Assembly (NCBI RefSeq): GCF_036323735.1
Contig: NC_086025.1
Span: forward strand, 106,796,188 to 106,860,187
Source of the DNA: Rattus norvegicus
Taxonomy: Eukaryota > Chordata > Mammalia > Rodentia > Muridae
DNA: 64,000 bases
Reading direction: 5' to 3'
Part shown: positions 1 to 11,600 of the stretch, in pieces
How positions within the stretch are numbered: the first letter of the stretch is position 1
How the letters are laid out: every line of letters begins with the position of its first letter
Position numbers and translations under genes: made by a program
The notes under the pieces: generated by a model
Database searches by the model: none
What the model saw: only the letters and a program-made list of their open reading frames with translations
What the model was told of the DNA's origin: nothing

Positions 1-157
1 GGGCAGACATTGGGCCACTTGGGCTGGAGCCCACAAGTCCCAAAGGTGCAGGCAAAGACTCCCCTGTTGCTAGAACTCCATCTAGATGCTCTCTGTGGGA
101 ACCAGACATGAGAAGGATCACTTTTGAATTCATCCTCAAAGAGAAAAAAAGACTGTA

Positions 158-340
158 GGGCTGGAGAGATAGCACAGTGTTCAAGAGCACGTGCTCCCAG
201 AAGACCTGAGTTCAGTTCTCAGCATCCACAGCAGGCGGCTTACAACTAACTGTAACTCCAGCTCCAAAGGATCCAACAGCCTCTTTTGGATTCCACTGAC
301 ACACACATAGAATCAGAAACAGAAATAAAAGTTTAAGAAG
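158..340 (+). mobile_element. B3 SINE (B2 superfamily)
   Basis: It starts with the tRNA-derived GGGCTGGAGAGAT head, keeps the CCTGAGTTCAGTTCTCAGCA B-box region, and has the B3-specific 'taactccagctccaaaggatcc' type middle and an A-rich tail. It is clearly diverged. Confidence 0.8.
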
Positions 341-342
341 GT

Positions 343-1860
343 AAGAAGTTCTTTAAATGATCAAATAACCTTCAACTTACAGTCTTGCAAGAAGCTCAAA
401 GGCAGCAAGCAGACCACCTCATTTGCCCTATGCCTGGCTTGAAAGTGTTAGTACCAACCAGCCCCGTGCCACTCTGGGCAAATGCTTTTCAAGTGGAGAA
501 GGAAAAGCCTTTCTTTGATGCCCAAGAAGTCCCAGCACATGACAGTACACTTGTGCACTGTTGATGGCCCTTCCCATGGTGTGATAGGGTGTGTCACTCA
601 CTGAGTCTATCCATCAGGGTTCCTGCTACTTGCTTCAGGTCAACATTTTCCTGTAGGGGCCTTCCTAGGGGGGAATTCCAATCTTCATGGGTTCCCCTGG
701 CTGTGGTAGAGTAGTGCTATCTTTCAGGGACTGAAAGATACACCCTGTCACATACGATTCCCTTTTTAGCCACTGCGATGCAGTGTCTCTCCTATAACTC
801 GTGTGTAGGAAACCATCCGAAATAAAATCATACCAGAAATCCCTTTGGGGAAGTGTCAGGTCTTAAGAACCTGGGGAAGGGAGATGATCTTCTCAAGTCC
901 CAGGGAGGAGCCAACAGGTGAGGCCCGACCACAGGTACCCCATGAGACTCCAACACGGGGAGGAGAGCTCAAAGCCCTGATGGCTCCTGGCATCTGCCAC
1001 ATGGGCCAAGCTTCAGAAAATCATGATAACTCTCTCACAGCCCAAAATGGGCAGTGGGGACTCATAGTGCCTTAATTTCTCTCACTCAAAGATAGTATAT
1101 ATCATTTTGTTTTGATCAGGAGTTTCAACAATGATGCCAGTCAACTAAAGAGTGCCTACTGCCCTTAAGATCTATTTTTCCCACCCCAGAAATTAAAGAA
1201 TTCATAAAGACAAAAGAATGTTTTTATTTGTTTTTTTATGAAAACTGTCACTTAATTATGACGTTCCTCACAAGAGAAGACATGGTCATCAAACTCTTGA
1301 TAGCAAATAGTTGATAGACCACGGGGCATTTCCACAGTTGATGCTGGCATAAAGACCAGTGCATCATGATTTCCCAACTCATTCTTATTCTTTCTAAGGA
1401 GTAACCCGAGGCAGCCATGTCTGCACTGGGTCAGCTATGGAGTTCTAAGCAAGGGGAAAACCGGAGAGGAAGATGAACATCTCTTCCCCAAATCTGAGAG
1501 GGGAGAAAAACACACTAAGGAAAACGAACCCCAGAGAGGAAATGGTATGGATTCAGCTGACACACCCTGACCTCACGTTTCAGTTACATTCAGAGGAACA
1601 TGGCTGGGGCTTCAACACGGTGACGTGGGGAGGGTACGGAGAAAAGCAGACTCCACTGCACTGCTGATGGGTTCCGGACCGACACAGTAACACAGAAGAC
1701 CGTGAGGTCCCTCTTCCTGGGTGGACAGAGATAACACCAGCACCCGCTCAGGGTATACAAACAACTTAAAGATGTGCTGGTGGGAACTGTGGACATGGAC
1801 AGTGTGGTGTGCATAAAAGGCACGCTGAGGAGGGCGTGGGGAGGTACCATGAGGACGGAT
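343..1860. other. Intron sequence, nothing recognised
   Basis: This is AT/GC-balanced unique-looking intron. Short open frames here have no family resemblance and no splice context. I see no repeat I can name. Confidence 0.5.
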
Positions 1861-1864
1861 TCAG

Positions 1865-2136
1865 ATTCCTAGCGCACATGTCAGCTGGTTCACACCTGGC
1901 CTGCACATGAGCACTATACACACATGGCATCCGCAGATGCACATACAAATCCAGAAAGAAAATCTTAAAAAAAAAAAAAACAGGAATGGCAGAGTACACT
2001 CCTGTAATCCTGGCACTGAGAAGAAGGAGGTAAGAGAGCCCTGGGAGAGGATCCCAGCCAGTCAGACAACTCCAGACTCAGTGAGATCTCCTAGCCCCCT
2101 TTATGGTGGAGAACAACATCACCCTTTAGCCTCTGT
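1865..2136 (+). mobile_element. Degraded SINE pair (B3-like tail followed by B4-like fragment)
   Basis: A B2/B3-type 3' tail ends in a 14-base A run near 1967-1980. It is followed by B1-like text ('cctgtaatcctggcactgag') and a B4-type tail that runs into the CA repeat. Both pieces are old, and the boundaries are approximate. Confidence 0.45.
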
Positions 2137-2175
<39 letters not shown>

Positions 2176-2250
2176 TGCATATATCCACATACACCACACA
2201 CACTAAACACACACACACGTGCATGTATCCATACATACACCACACCCACT
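2137..2250. repeat. (CA)n microsatellite with degenerate CA-rich flank
   Basis: There is an almost pure CA run at about 2138-2172, then interrupted CA/CATA text to about 2250. It probably grew from the tail of the preceding SINE. Confidence 0.9.
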
Positions 2251-2284
2251 AAAGAAGTAAGCAAATATATAAATAATAAGAGCA

Positions 2285-2450
2285 TACTAGAATATTGTTT
2301 GGCTTTTAAAAGGACAGCCTGCCACCTACCAAAATATGGATGGACGCAGACACTACGCTGAAGGAAACCAGACAGAATCAGAAGGGAATGCTACATAACT
2401 GAAAGAAAAAGGACAACTCTGTGGCTATAGCCTTGGGCTGGGGAGGGAAT
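2285..2450 (+). mobile_element. Ancient L1 fragment, ORF2 end / 3' UTR
   Basis: The text around 2330-2400 ('atggatggacgcagacact', then 'gctgaaggaaaccagacaga') follows the conserved end-of-ORF2 pattern of mammalian L1s, in which a conserved 'atggacc...gaagacatta...gaaataagccagacac' string occurs. It is heavily mutated. Confidence 0.45.
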
Positions 2451-2729
2451 GAAGGTCGAAGGATGCAAAGCCAAGCATAACGAACCGTCTGGAGAGCCAG
2501 GGCACCCATGAGGAGGGGATTAAAGTGGTGTATTAGAGATGTTTCATTAAGCTTGTTTTAACTGTTCTATCTCAAGAAGTCAGTATGTAAACTGGCAGAT
2601 ATACTCATCTGCTCGACTGCCGTAACCATTTTACTGCCTATAGCATCCCTTAGCACCTGTTAAAGCCTCAAATATACACAGCAAAAGATAAAGGGGACGT
2701 TACATAACTGTCCTAAAGTTTGCAGATCT

Positions 2730-2975
2730 ATCATCCCTTTGTTAAAATAATGAACAGGATGGCGAAGCAGAAAGCATCTTCTCTGGATTGACATTTATGG
2801 AGCACTACAGCCATCGCTGGAGAATCTGGACACTTCTTAGCACTTGTGGGCAATTCACCAAGACGCACCACACCCTGCCATAAATGAATATCAGTAAAAT
2901 TTAAAAGACTGAAATCATACAGAGTATATTCTCTAACCATAACAATATAAAAACAGGAATCCATAACAGCAGAGC
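2730..2975 (+). mobile_element. Ancient L1 ORF2 endonuclease fragment
   Basis: From 2783 the order 'gacatttatggagcactaca', 'caattcaccaagacgcacca', 'aaatttaaaagactgaaatc', 'aaaaacaggaatccataaca' follows the L1 ORF2 endonuclease region. The catalytic Ser-Asp-His triplet site reads 'tctaaccat' (Asn for Asp), so the domain is dead. It lies downstream of a piece of L1 3' end, so these are two separate insertions. Confidence 0.6.
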
Positions 2976-3029
2976 TTAAAGTACCTAAATGTCCAAAGTC
3001 AAGCAGAATTACTGTGCAAACTCACAAGA

Positions 3030-3195
3030 CACATACACACTCTGGCATGCACACACATACGCACAAGATACACATACACACACACACACACACGATACAC
3101 AGACTCCCATGGGTACTCACTAGACACACTCCCATAGACACATATATACAAAAGGTACACACACAGCACACATACAAACATACACACCTAGAAGA
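3030..3195. repeat. CA-rich degenerate microsatellite
   Basis: Interrupted ACAC/ACAT text with a purer run at about 3071-3093. Open frames of 60-100 codons here are low-complexity artefacts. Confidence 0.85.
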
Positions 3196-3263
3196 CATAC
3201 ATACACATCCACTGCCAGATAAAACAGAAGTGCCTTTTTTTTTAAATCCTCTGGGTGTAAATA

Positions 3264-3459
3264 GAACACATTGTGGTGGTTTGAACAAGAATGACACCCC
3301 CATAGGCTCATATATTTAAATACTTGGTCCCCAGTTGGTAGAACTGTTTGGGAAGGATTAGGAGCAACAGCATTCTTGAAGTAGATGTGGCCTTGTTGGA
3401 AGAGGTGTATCAATGGGGGTCAGCTTTGAGGTTTCAAAGCCCATGCCAGGCCTTCTCTC

Positions 3460-3515
<56 letters not shown>

Positions 3516-3755
3516 TCTCTCCCTCTCTCCCTCTCTCCCTCTCTCTCTCCCTTTCCCTTTCCCCCTCCCCCTCTCCCTTCTCCCCTCTCCCTCTCCCCTC
3601 CCTCCTTCTCTCCCCTCCCTCACTTGCTCTCTCTCTCCTTCTCTCCCTCTCTCCCTCTCTCCCTCTCTCTCTCTCTCTCCCTTTCCCTTTCCCCCTCCCC
3701 CTCTCCCTTCTCCCCTCTCCCTCTCCCCTCCCTCCTTCTCTCCCCTCCCTCACTT

Positions 3756-3812
<57 letters not shown>

Positions 3813-3992
3813 ATCGCCTGTGGGTCAGTATACTTCTCCAGCACCACACCTGTCTGCTTCCCATCATGATAATCATGGACTAACCCTCTAAAACTGTAAG
3901 CAAGCGTCCCGCCAAATGCTTTCTTCTCTAAGAGTTGCCTCAGTCATGGTGTCTCCTCACAGCAATAGAACAGTGACTAAGACACACACCAT
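3264..3992. mobile_element. Abundant rodent interspersed repeat (URR1-like, probably non-autonomous hAT)
   Basis: The left part begins 'ttgtggtggtttgaacaaga' and the right part ends 'acagtgactaagacaca'. Both are diagnostic of a very common rodent repeat, and they match the reverse complement of the copy at 6088-6475. The expanded pyrimidine tract at 3451-3808 interrupts it. The family name is my best recollection; the 8-bp target duplications of related copies at 24424 and 27347 support a hAT-type transposon. Confidence 0.6.
3451..3808. repeat. Polypyrimidine (CT)n tract with internal 130-bp duplication
   Basis: About 350 bases of almost only C and T on the plus strand. A block of CT/CCCTTT/CCCCCT text ending in 'cacttgctct' at 3621-3630 recurs ending at 3751-3760, a 130-bp period. 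Pure (CT)n runs flank both blocks. The open frames are Ser/Leu/Pro or Arg/Glu/Gly artefacts. Confidence 0.95.
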
Positions 3993-4039
3993 GTCAAATT
4001 CGAGATGCCTGGAAGCACCTCCTATGCTGAGGAAACTGC

Positions 4040-5145
4040 ACAGTCAAATTACACAATGGAGAAAGATGGTATCTTTATCAAATGGTGTTAGAAAACTGGG
4101 TATCTATGTGAACAAGAATGGAACCTGCTTCTTCTCTCTCCTCCGTACACAAATCAACTGCAAATAGATCAACGATCTCAATGTTAGATCTGAAACTCTG
4201 AAACTTCTAGAAGAGCTCACAGGGAGGGAGTATACTTGAGGGTATCTGCGCAGGTAAGGGCTTCCTGGATAGACCTCCAGTTGCCCAGGAAACAGGTCCA
4301 ACAATCCACAAGTGGGGCTCATGAAATTAAAGGCATTGCTGCAAAGGAAACTTCATCAACTGAAGAGGCGGTCGAGAGAATGGGAAGAGCCCGCCAGCTG
4401 TACACCAACAGAGGATGAGTGCCTAGAACACACACGGAACTAAAGCTAAACAAGAAAACAAACCACCCAATTAAACAGTGGGCTGTGGAACTGAACAGAC
4501 AGTCCTCAGAGAAAGAAATACAAATGGCTAAAAAATATATATATTTTTAAGTGTTTGCCATCCTTAGCCATGAAGGGGGATGGAGGAATGCAAATTAAAA
4601 CTACTTTGAGATTTCCTCTTAACCACAATCAAAATGGCCAGGGCTAAGCAAACAAAAGACATCAAACGCTACAGAGGATGCAGGGACTAAAAACCCTGGT
4701 GTGCTGATGGTGGGTGTGCAAATCAGTGCACTTGCATGGGAACTGGTATGGCATTTCCTCAAAATAACAGAAGTCAACCTAGCATGTGCAGTATCTTTTA
4801 TACTGTAGAATTGCATTCACTCAAAGAAAAATGAAAATGTGAAATCTGCAGGTAAATGGATGGACCTGGAAGACAGCATACTGAGCGAGGTAACTCGGAC
4901 CTCGATAAACAATAGTCGCATGCTCTCAACTCATACATGGCTCTTAGCATTAAACCTGTGGAAGCCAGGAAACTAGAAAAGGGTTATTGGTGGAGAGGGG
5001 GGAGGGCAGATCTTAAAGGGGTAGGACAGTAGAGGACGGTATGGAAGGGAAGGGGAATGATGAGGAGGGAGGGTTGGGGGAATGAGAAGGGAAGACAAAG
5101 GAGGGAGTGGCAAAGCAAAACTAATACTTAGGAGATTTAGAAAGC
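4040..5145 (+). mobile_element. L1 3' fragment (ORF2 end and 3' UTR)
   Basis: It follows rodent L1 ORF2 ('gaaaactgggtatctatgtg', 'atagatcaacgatctcaatg', 'gaaatacaaatggctaaaaa', 'aatgcaaattaaaactactt') and then the 3' UTR ('atggatggacctggaagaca', G-rich AGGGGGGAGGG text near 5000-5100). The reading frame is broken many times. Confidence 0.75.
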
Positions 5146-5165
5146 TATGACATGTGCCATTTTAA

Positions 5166-5472
5166 GAAATGGTGGGTGGGTGGTTGGGTATGGGGTGAAT
5201 GGATGGATGGATGAATACATGGATGGATGGATGGATGGATGGATGGATGGATGGATGGATGAGTGGGCAGACGGATGGATGAGCAGGTGGATGGATGGGT
5301 GGATGGATGGATGGATGGATGGATGGATGGATGGATGGATGGATGGATGGATGGATGAGCGGGTGGATGGATGGGTAGATGGATGGATGAGCGGGTGGAT
5401 GGATGGATGAGCGGGTGGATGGATGGGTAGATGGATGGGTGAGTGGGTAGGTGGATGGGTAGATGGATGGAT
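5166..5472. repeat. (GGAT)n tetranucleotide tract
   Basis: About 300 bases of GGAT/GGTA repeats. Pure runs at 5219-5261 and 5308-5355 are separated by variant blocks ('gagcgggtggatggatgggt') that themselves recur. No coding role; the Met-Asp-Gly-Trp open frame is a repeat artefact. Confidence 0.95.
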
Positions 5473-5799
5473 AGAAAATGTAGAGTTTAAATGGAGTTAC
5501 CGTACACAGGGGAATGTACTCCTTCCAAAGACAGAGTTTGATAAACAAAGCCCCAGTGTCTAGTGTGGGAATGAGCTACTTCTCCTCAACTTACTGGGAT
5601 ATCAAGCGTATCTCAGAGACTTCCAAAACAATGCAAGCTATCATCGCTGTTCTGTTTACCCACCAGAATTTGATCTTAAGACCTAACTGCCTAAGACAGT
5701 ACACACTCTGGTCACAGGACAAGAAGAAATCAAGTTTGTACTGACCAGGAAGTTTCTTTCCTGCTGACTAACTTTCATAGTACTAGATGGTGCTATGTG

Positions 5800-7090
5800 G
5801 GCTGCTGGGTAACAAAGTCATCTATAGGCTTGCCCACTATGAACCTGTGAGCTACATTAATGACCAATGGCAAGAATGCTATGGGGGTAACCTAACACTT
5901 TCTGATTAAATTGAAACTCCACAGGAGGAAACATGGATGGCATAGTAAATCTGGCCAGGAACCTATGGCTAGAGAGTTCACAGGCCCCAGAGTGAACCTA
6001 CTGCTGTTATTTTGCTGAATAAACATGATATCAAACTACCTTCTAAATCTTTATCTCTATACCAGGAAGATTAATGCAGCATGCAGCCGTTGTCTTGGTC
6101 ACTGCTCTACTGCTGTGAAGAGATACCATGGCCAATGCAACTATTATGAAAGAAAGCATTTAATTGGAAGCTTGCTTATAGTTTTTGAGGTTTAGTTCAT
6201 TTTTGTCATAGCAGGAAGCATGGCAGCATCCAGACGGGGACAGGAGTAGTAGCTGAGAGCTAGATTCTGATCCCTAGGGAGAGAGACAATGAACCTGACA
6301 TGGGTTTTTGAAACTTCAAAGCCCACCCCTAGCCACGCACTTCCTCTAACAAAGTTACACCTACTCCAACAGGGCCACACCTCCCAATCCTTCTCAAACA
6401 GTGCTACTCTCGGATGACTAAGCATTCTAATATATGAGCCTATGAAAGTCATTCTTATTCAAACTACACAGTCCTCATCAGAGAAGCTTTGCTATGCACT
6501 GGATGATACAGTTGATGCAGAAACTCACAGCTGGTCAAAGAACTGAGAATACTTGTCAATGGATTTTGACCAGCCACAAATGGGCCATCTATGTTACACC
6601 TGCACACACCAAGGCTTAAGTGCCATCACAGAAGGGGGTGGAAAGATTGTAAGGGTCTGAGGTCAGGGAAGACCAGAGTAAAACGGTGACTTCTGGACAC
6701 GCCAGACAACTGCACAAATGAACTCATAGCAGCTGTGTTTGCTTGCACAATTTCTATCATGGAGCAGGGAAGGCTTTATGAATCCCCAACCCCACCCCAC
6801 ACCCCAGCCAGGAGCTACTGTCAATTGCTGGCTTCAGGAGAGGGGAAGTCAGTTTCAAGAATTTGGCCCTTAGTAGGTAGACACTTCCAGCAGATGGCCC
6901 CACACCCAGAAGTATATGGGCTGTACATACTGGACTCAGTAGGTGATTCAAAAAAACAAAACGACAGGAAATTAGGGGGTTGGGGAGTTTGAGTGGATCT
7001 GGGAGGAGTTAGGGAGAGGAGTGGAGAAAAGTAAGTAAATATCAAGCACTATAAATCTCTTGATTAAATATTGTATTTTAAAATGATTCT
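5800..7090 (+). mobile_element. Lx-type L1 3' UTR, split by a URR1-like insertion
   Basis: The right part (6480-7090) follows the conserved Lx 3' UTR: 'tcatcagagaagctttgcta', 'gggggtggaaagattgtaag', 'agaagtatatgggctgtaca', 'tggactcagtaggtgattca', then GGAGTTTG-rich text and an AT-rich end. The same sequence occurs in inverse orientation at 24906-25700. The left part (5800-6085) is assigned by continuity across the insertion and is less certain. Confidence 0.65.
6088..6475. mobile_element. URR1-like rodent repeat inside the Lx 3' UTR
   Basis: It begins 'cgttgtcttggtcactgctc' and contains 'attaattggaagcttgctta'-type text and 'gcaggaagcatggcagcatc'. It ends 'gagcctatgaaagtcattct' plus 'tcaaactaca'. 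It is the same family as 3264-3992 in opposite orientation. Confidence 0.65.
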
Positions 7091-7204
7091 TAGGAAAAAA
7101 TAAGAGTCCAAAGTCAACTCTTAGCTACCCACTGTAAAATCCAGGAGGTAAATAAAATTATACTTAAAGTAAGTACAGAGAAAATAATCTATGAATTATA
7201 AAAG

Positions 7205-7395
7205 AGGGAGCTCAACATCAAAGTCAGTTTGTGCCAGTAAGTCATTGCCACCAAGCCTGATGGTCTAGGTTATACCAGCATGGTGAAGGAAAAACCAGGC
7301 TCCACAAAGCTGTCTCTGACTTCTACACACACACTTTGACATGAAAGCATGTGCACATATGCACAAAACTAATTGATTAATTAATGTAAAAATTG
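7205..7395 (+). mobile_element. B3A/B4-type SINE, diverged
   Basis: The 'gtcattgccaccaagcctga' box and the downstream 'ctctgacttctacacacaca' and 'gcacatatgcacaaaa' tail match the tRNA-derived rodent SINE group with that conserved box. Confidence 0.6.
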
Positions 7396-7462
7396 GTTTA
7401 TAAAATTATTAATAAACCTTTAGGAGAGAAATACAAATCAGCTCCCCAGGAATAAAAGATGG

Positions 7463-7466
<4 letters not shown>

Positions 7467-7514
<48 letters not shown>
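7467..7514. repeat. (AC)n microsatellite
   Basis: Pure AC run of about 24 units. Confidence 0.97.
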
Positions 7515-7516
<2 letters not shown>

Positions 7517-7594
7517 TCTCAACATAGTCCAGGTTGTCCTTAAATCTACAATCCTCCTGCCTCGGCTTTAGGAAATGCCACCAGCCCTGACTTA
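7515..7594 (-). mobile_element. B1-like SINE fragment
   Basis: Read on the minus strand, it has 5'-truncated and mutated B1 text ('ggtctcaacatagtccaggt', 'aatcctcctgcctcggcttt' on plus). Confidence 0.5.
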
Positions 7595-8242
7595 AACAAC
7601 CCACATGGCAAGAAAAATGAACTCAGCTTTTCTCCCTTCTACAGCAGGACAGGCCACCTTTAGAGGAGGAAAAAGTCCCCTGTCACCATGACAGAGATGA
7701 ATAATACAACAGCCAAGGGTGCACCTAAGTGCTGTCAGGAAAACAAGGAAACAAGCCTTTTCCTAACCGAATCCTGATGAGATCCGATAAACAGGCCCAG
7801 GGCCACGTGAGCTGCCTCCCACAGACATTTCCCTACATCTGCTCCTCACTAATCTACTTGGCAACAGGCTGGAGTCCCTGATAAGCAATCGCTCAAGCTA
7901 CCGAGAGATTCAATATTCCTCTATGTTCCTTTCAAGTATACAAACAGGTTCTACCAAAATGAAAGGCAATTATGTTAAGCTGTCAGCTTATTACATAATT
8001 ATCCATTTAAACTGCTACCTAGGAAAACTTTTAAGCTCTCCAGAGGTTTTAACATGGCACCCGAAGGGAGAAAATGCCTGACAAAGACTCAGTGGATAAC
8101 TGGGAATCTGCGCCTCTGCAGTGAAGCGCTGGTCAGGTAAAACCGAGGTGCTGTGACAAAATGCAAACTGGCTCAACCATGGGCAGCAGCAATTATTAAA
8201 ATGTAATGTAAGCTAAAATTATTGAAGGAGTTTAACAATGCA
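7595..8242. other. Intron sequence, nothing recognised
   Basis: Unique-looking intron with no named repeat, exon-like segment or regulatory site that I can support. Confidence 0.5.
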
Positions 8243-8470
8243 TCACGTGTGGTGGCTTGAGTGTCCCCAGCAGGCTTGCTTGAACACTTGGTTCCAGATG
8301 TGGCTATTTGGGGAAGCTGTGAAAGTTGGAGGACGTGCAGCCTTGCTGGAGGAAGTACATCCATGGCCTTGCCCCACTCCCAGTTTCCTGTTTCCTCTGT
8401 GCAGCTGAGATGTAATCTCAACGTCCTGTTCCTATCACCATACCACAGACTCTGTGCTTAACACCCTGCA
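8243..8470. mobile_element. URR1-like repeat fragment
   Basis: 'gtgtggtggcttgagtgtcc', 'ggaggacgtgcagccttgct', 'ggaggaagtacatccatggc' follow the same rodent family as 3264-3992, in the same orientation but diverged and truncated. Confidence 0.5.
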
Positions 8471-8639
8471 CACATCACTGTCTCCTCTAGCTGTCTCTGA
8501 AACTTTGTCAAAGGTAAAGATCGCTCTCCCCCTCCACACTTCTCTCTCCCCCACCAATGTGTTCCCAGCCGGCCTTTTCCCCTCTTTCTCCTCTCTGTCC
8601 TCTTTCTCTGCCTCTACTCCCTTCCCCAGATTCCCTTCC

Positions 8640-8682
8640 CATGTTTCAAATAAACTTTGTGTTATACTATTAAAAAAAAAAG
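8640..8682 (+). repeat. A-run preceded by AATAAA, possible retroposon 3' end
   Basis: 'tttcaaataaactttgtg' is followed about 14 bases later by a 10-base A run. This is the layout of a retroposed polyadenylated 3' end. The upstream 8540-8640 is pyrimidine-rich and I cannot name a parent transcript. Confidence 0.35.
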
Positions 8683-11600
8683 TAAAGTCCATTGTCTCTG
8701 CTAGAGCCAGGGTAAGAAAAGCCAAAGCCTTTGGAGGCCTGTGGAGGAAGGGCATGAGGTACAATGAGCTCCTCCCAACGCCATGCACTTCCACCTCCCC
8801 ACCACAACCTCTGCTTCTAAGGTTTGCCACACACTCCTTCCCTTCCAGCTATTCCTTGCATCACTCAACACTACATCAATACTGAGCACAGAGGCAGGTC
8901 CCACTTGGGCTCTTCAAGAACAGGACACTGTCCTGCTACTACCTTTGCCTCATTATGTGTCTGGTGGAGTCTCACTTAATACAGTCTAAGACACAACCTG
9001 AGGAGAGGTGATGCTAAATTAACTTAGTTCTGCATGTCTCAGCCACTTTCTGGGTAAAAACACTGCCAAACGAGGTAGGCGTGGTCCCTGCCCCCAGAAA
9101 GCCTGTAACCTCGTGAGGAAATTAGATGAGATGCAACAAAATGATGAGAACTACCAAAACCAAGGATACAGAGGAGAAGACACTATCGACTATAACAGGA
9201 GAAGCACGAGGGCTGGGTCCACTACCAAAGGAGCAGCATGCAAACCACACAACACGCTTTGGGAATCAAAGACTGCCTGAGAGTCATACAGTGGCCAAGG
9301 GATGGCTGGGAACACAGGAAACCAGGCTAAGATGGCGGTCTCAATCGTGATGTCTTTGACGTGGCACTGGACAGGTGAGGGGCTGTTGCTGTACCGTGCT
9401 CGGCTCACATGTCAAGGAGAGGGGCCCAGCTTCACTGTGAACAATGACGGGAAAGAGCAGATCCAGGGGGCTAGAGCCGATATTAAGAGGCCTCTGCTCT
9501 GATCCAAGTAAGAGGGACGAATGTCTAACTTAGAGTTGTGACTACAAAGTGGGAAAGAGGCAGCCCAGAGGACAGAAGCTAAAGCAACAGAATGACCATC
9601 AGGAGCCAACAGAGGAGACAGAAGAACAGGACAACGTGACTCCAAGAACAGGAAACTGATGACATCCTTGATGAAAACCAGAAACACCGGGGACAAGGTA
9701 AGACGCGGGGAGACCGACAGACAGCCTTCAGCTGGAAGTTGACCCTCGAAGGTCACGAACCACTGTCTGATGTCACAAGAACATGGGCAAATTTTTTGCT
9801 TTAAATCACAAAGTATAATTTGAGCAGAGCAGGAGCTCCACTCTTAAACCCCTGCCATAAATCTTCAAAGATGTTTTTAATTTATGCCTCCATTGACCTT
9901 TTCTATAATTACCGTTTTTAATAAGCTTTTTCAAAACGAATCATTGTCTTTGATGTATAACTAATTGTGCGATGTTTCTCAAACCAAAACTTCTCTTGCG
10001 GCTGCTTGGTTTCCTTCCCCAAGGTGACACAGGTGAACTACACATGATGGCCCTGAGTCACACCCCGAGGGCACTGGGCTTCTGAGGGCCTTTTGGATTT
10101 TAGGGCAAGGAGACCACAAGCTGCAACAGACTGTCCAGCAGTCTGACTTCTCAACTGCCGGGGCCTCAGCTGCACCGGGCTGTAGCTCAGTAGAGTGGAG
10201 CCGGATATGGACCTCTGGGGCCACTTAGAAAAGTCACTTCTACATTCAAATCCCACCGTTCCCGGCCCCAAGAAGCCTGAGGCTGAGGTCTGGCTCATTA
10301 AGACCTAGAATTGATGACAAACATTTAATGCACTTTCTTTGGGCTTCAAAGCATGCGCTGGCCATGGAATGAAGGGGTGGTTGGATGAATTAAATCTGAA
10401 TCTCACCCAATTCTTCTCTCAAACAACCACTGCTGGGTCTGAGTTGACAGATAATCTCCTTACAGGGACACACCAGGGATATCAGGCATACACTGAGTCC
10501 AGCTCTGTCACATTCAATGAGTGTAGCTCATTGACAATGTGGGCAACACAGAAGGCTACTTAATCCCACTGTGGGGCAGAATGGCCAAGCTGTAATCTCA
10601 GGTCCTCCATGCCCTACCCAGAAGGGCTAGTATCTCTCCCTCTCCCTTCTCCCCTCTCCCTCTCTGCCTCAACTTCCACCTTGTAAAAGAAGACGCTCAG
10701 TAACTGCTGCCCTCAACCATGAGAGCTGAAGTGGCCTGAGACCATGAAGGTGCACACGGAGACCAGCACGTAGAAATGTGCCTGTGATGATCGTTACCAC
10801 AGGCATTCTTTGAACACTAAGGCTCTGGGAAGACATGGGTGTATCACTTTCTCCCTGTTTCGTTTATGTAAAGATGGGGGTTTATCAAGAGATAAATGCT
10901 AAGCAGGTGAGAAAATCAGTGAGTGCCAGGGTCATGACACACCAACAGGACAGGTATACCTAGCAGCCGATCAACCTTGACCCTAGAAACAGACAAGGAG
11001 AGCATGGCATGGGGCCTGTGCCCTTAACATACCTCCCCACATCTGTGCCCGCATACTGGCTACAGACGCGGGCATGGGGTTCAAAACTCCACCTGCTGGG
11101 CTTCTTGGAGATAGGGCAGGGTTGAACATTTGGGTGCATGATGAACACACACCCACAGTGGTGCTCATGCTATGAACTTTGTCAACAGAATGCATAGCGT
11201 CAGAACACAGGGACAGATCGTGAAGACCCAGAGCACAGAGTAAGTCACCACCACTCAAATCACTGGCTCACCTCAGAGGTTAAAGAGCTGGTCTCTGCTG
11301 CCACCTCAGATGCCCACCGTGTTCCTGGGCTCACCTACAACCTTATGACTTCTGGAAGGTCAGTGCCCTAGCAACATGCCATCTCTCTGCTCTGACCTGT
11401 GGTGGTCCTGTGATGGGAGCCACAGTGACACATGATCACAAGCTCCACATTGTCAACTTTTACAGGGTTGGTCTATGAACTCCAAATTCTGAGAGCCCAC
11501 ACAAACACCATGCTCTGAGCACTGGATCGACACACAAACTCGCAAGTCCCTGGATATTTGTGGCCTCCCTGGTGCCACTAAAAGCTCCCTGGAAATGGAT

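Noticed and set aside
3348..3883. 173- and 156-codon Ser/Leu/Pro frames and Arg/Glu frames on the other strand
   Set aside because: They are artefacts of the (CT)n tract.
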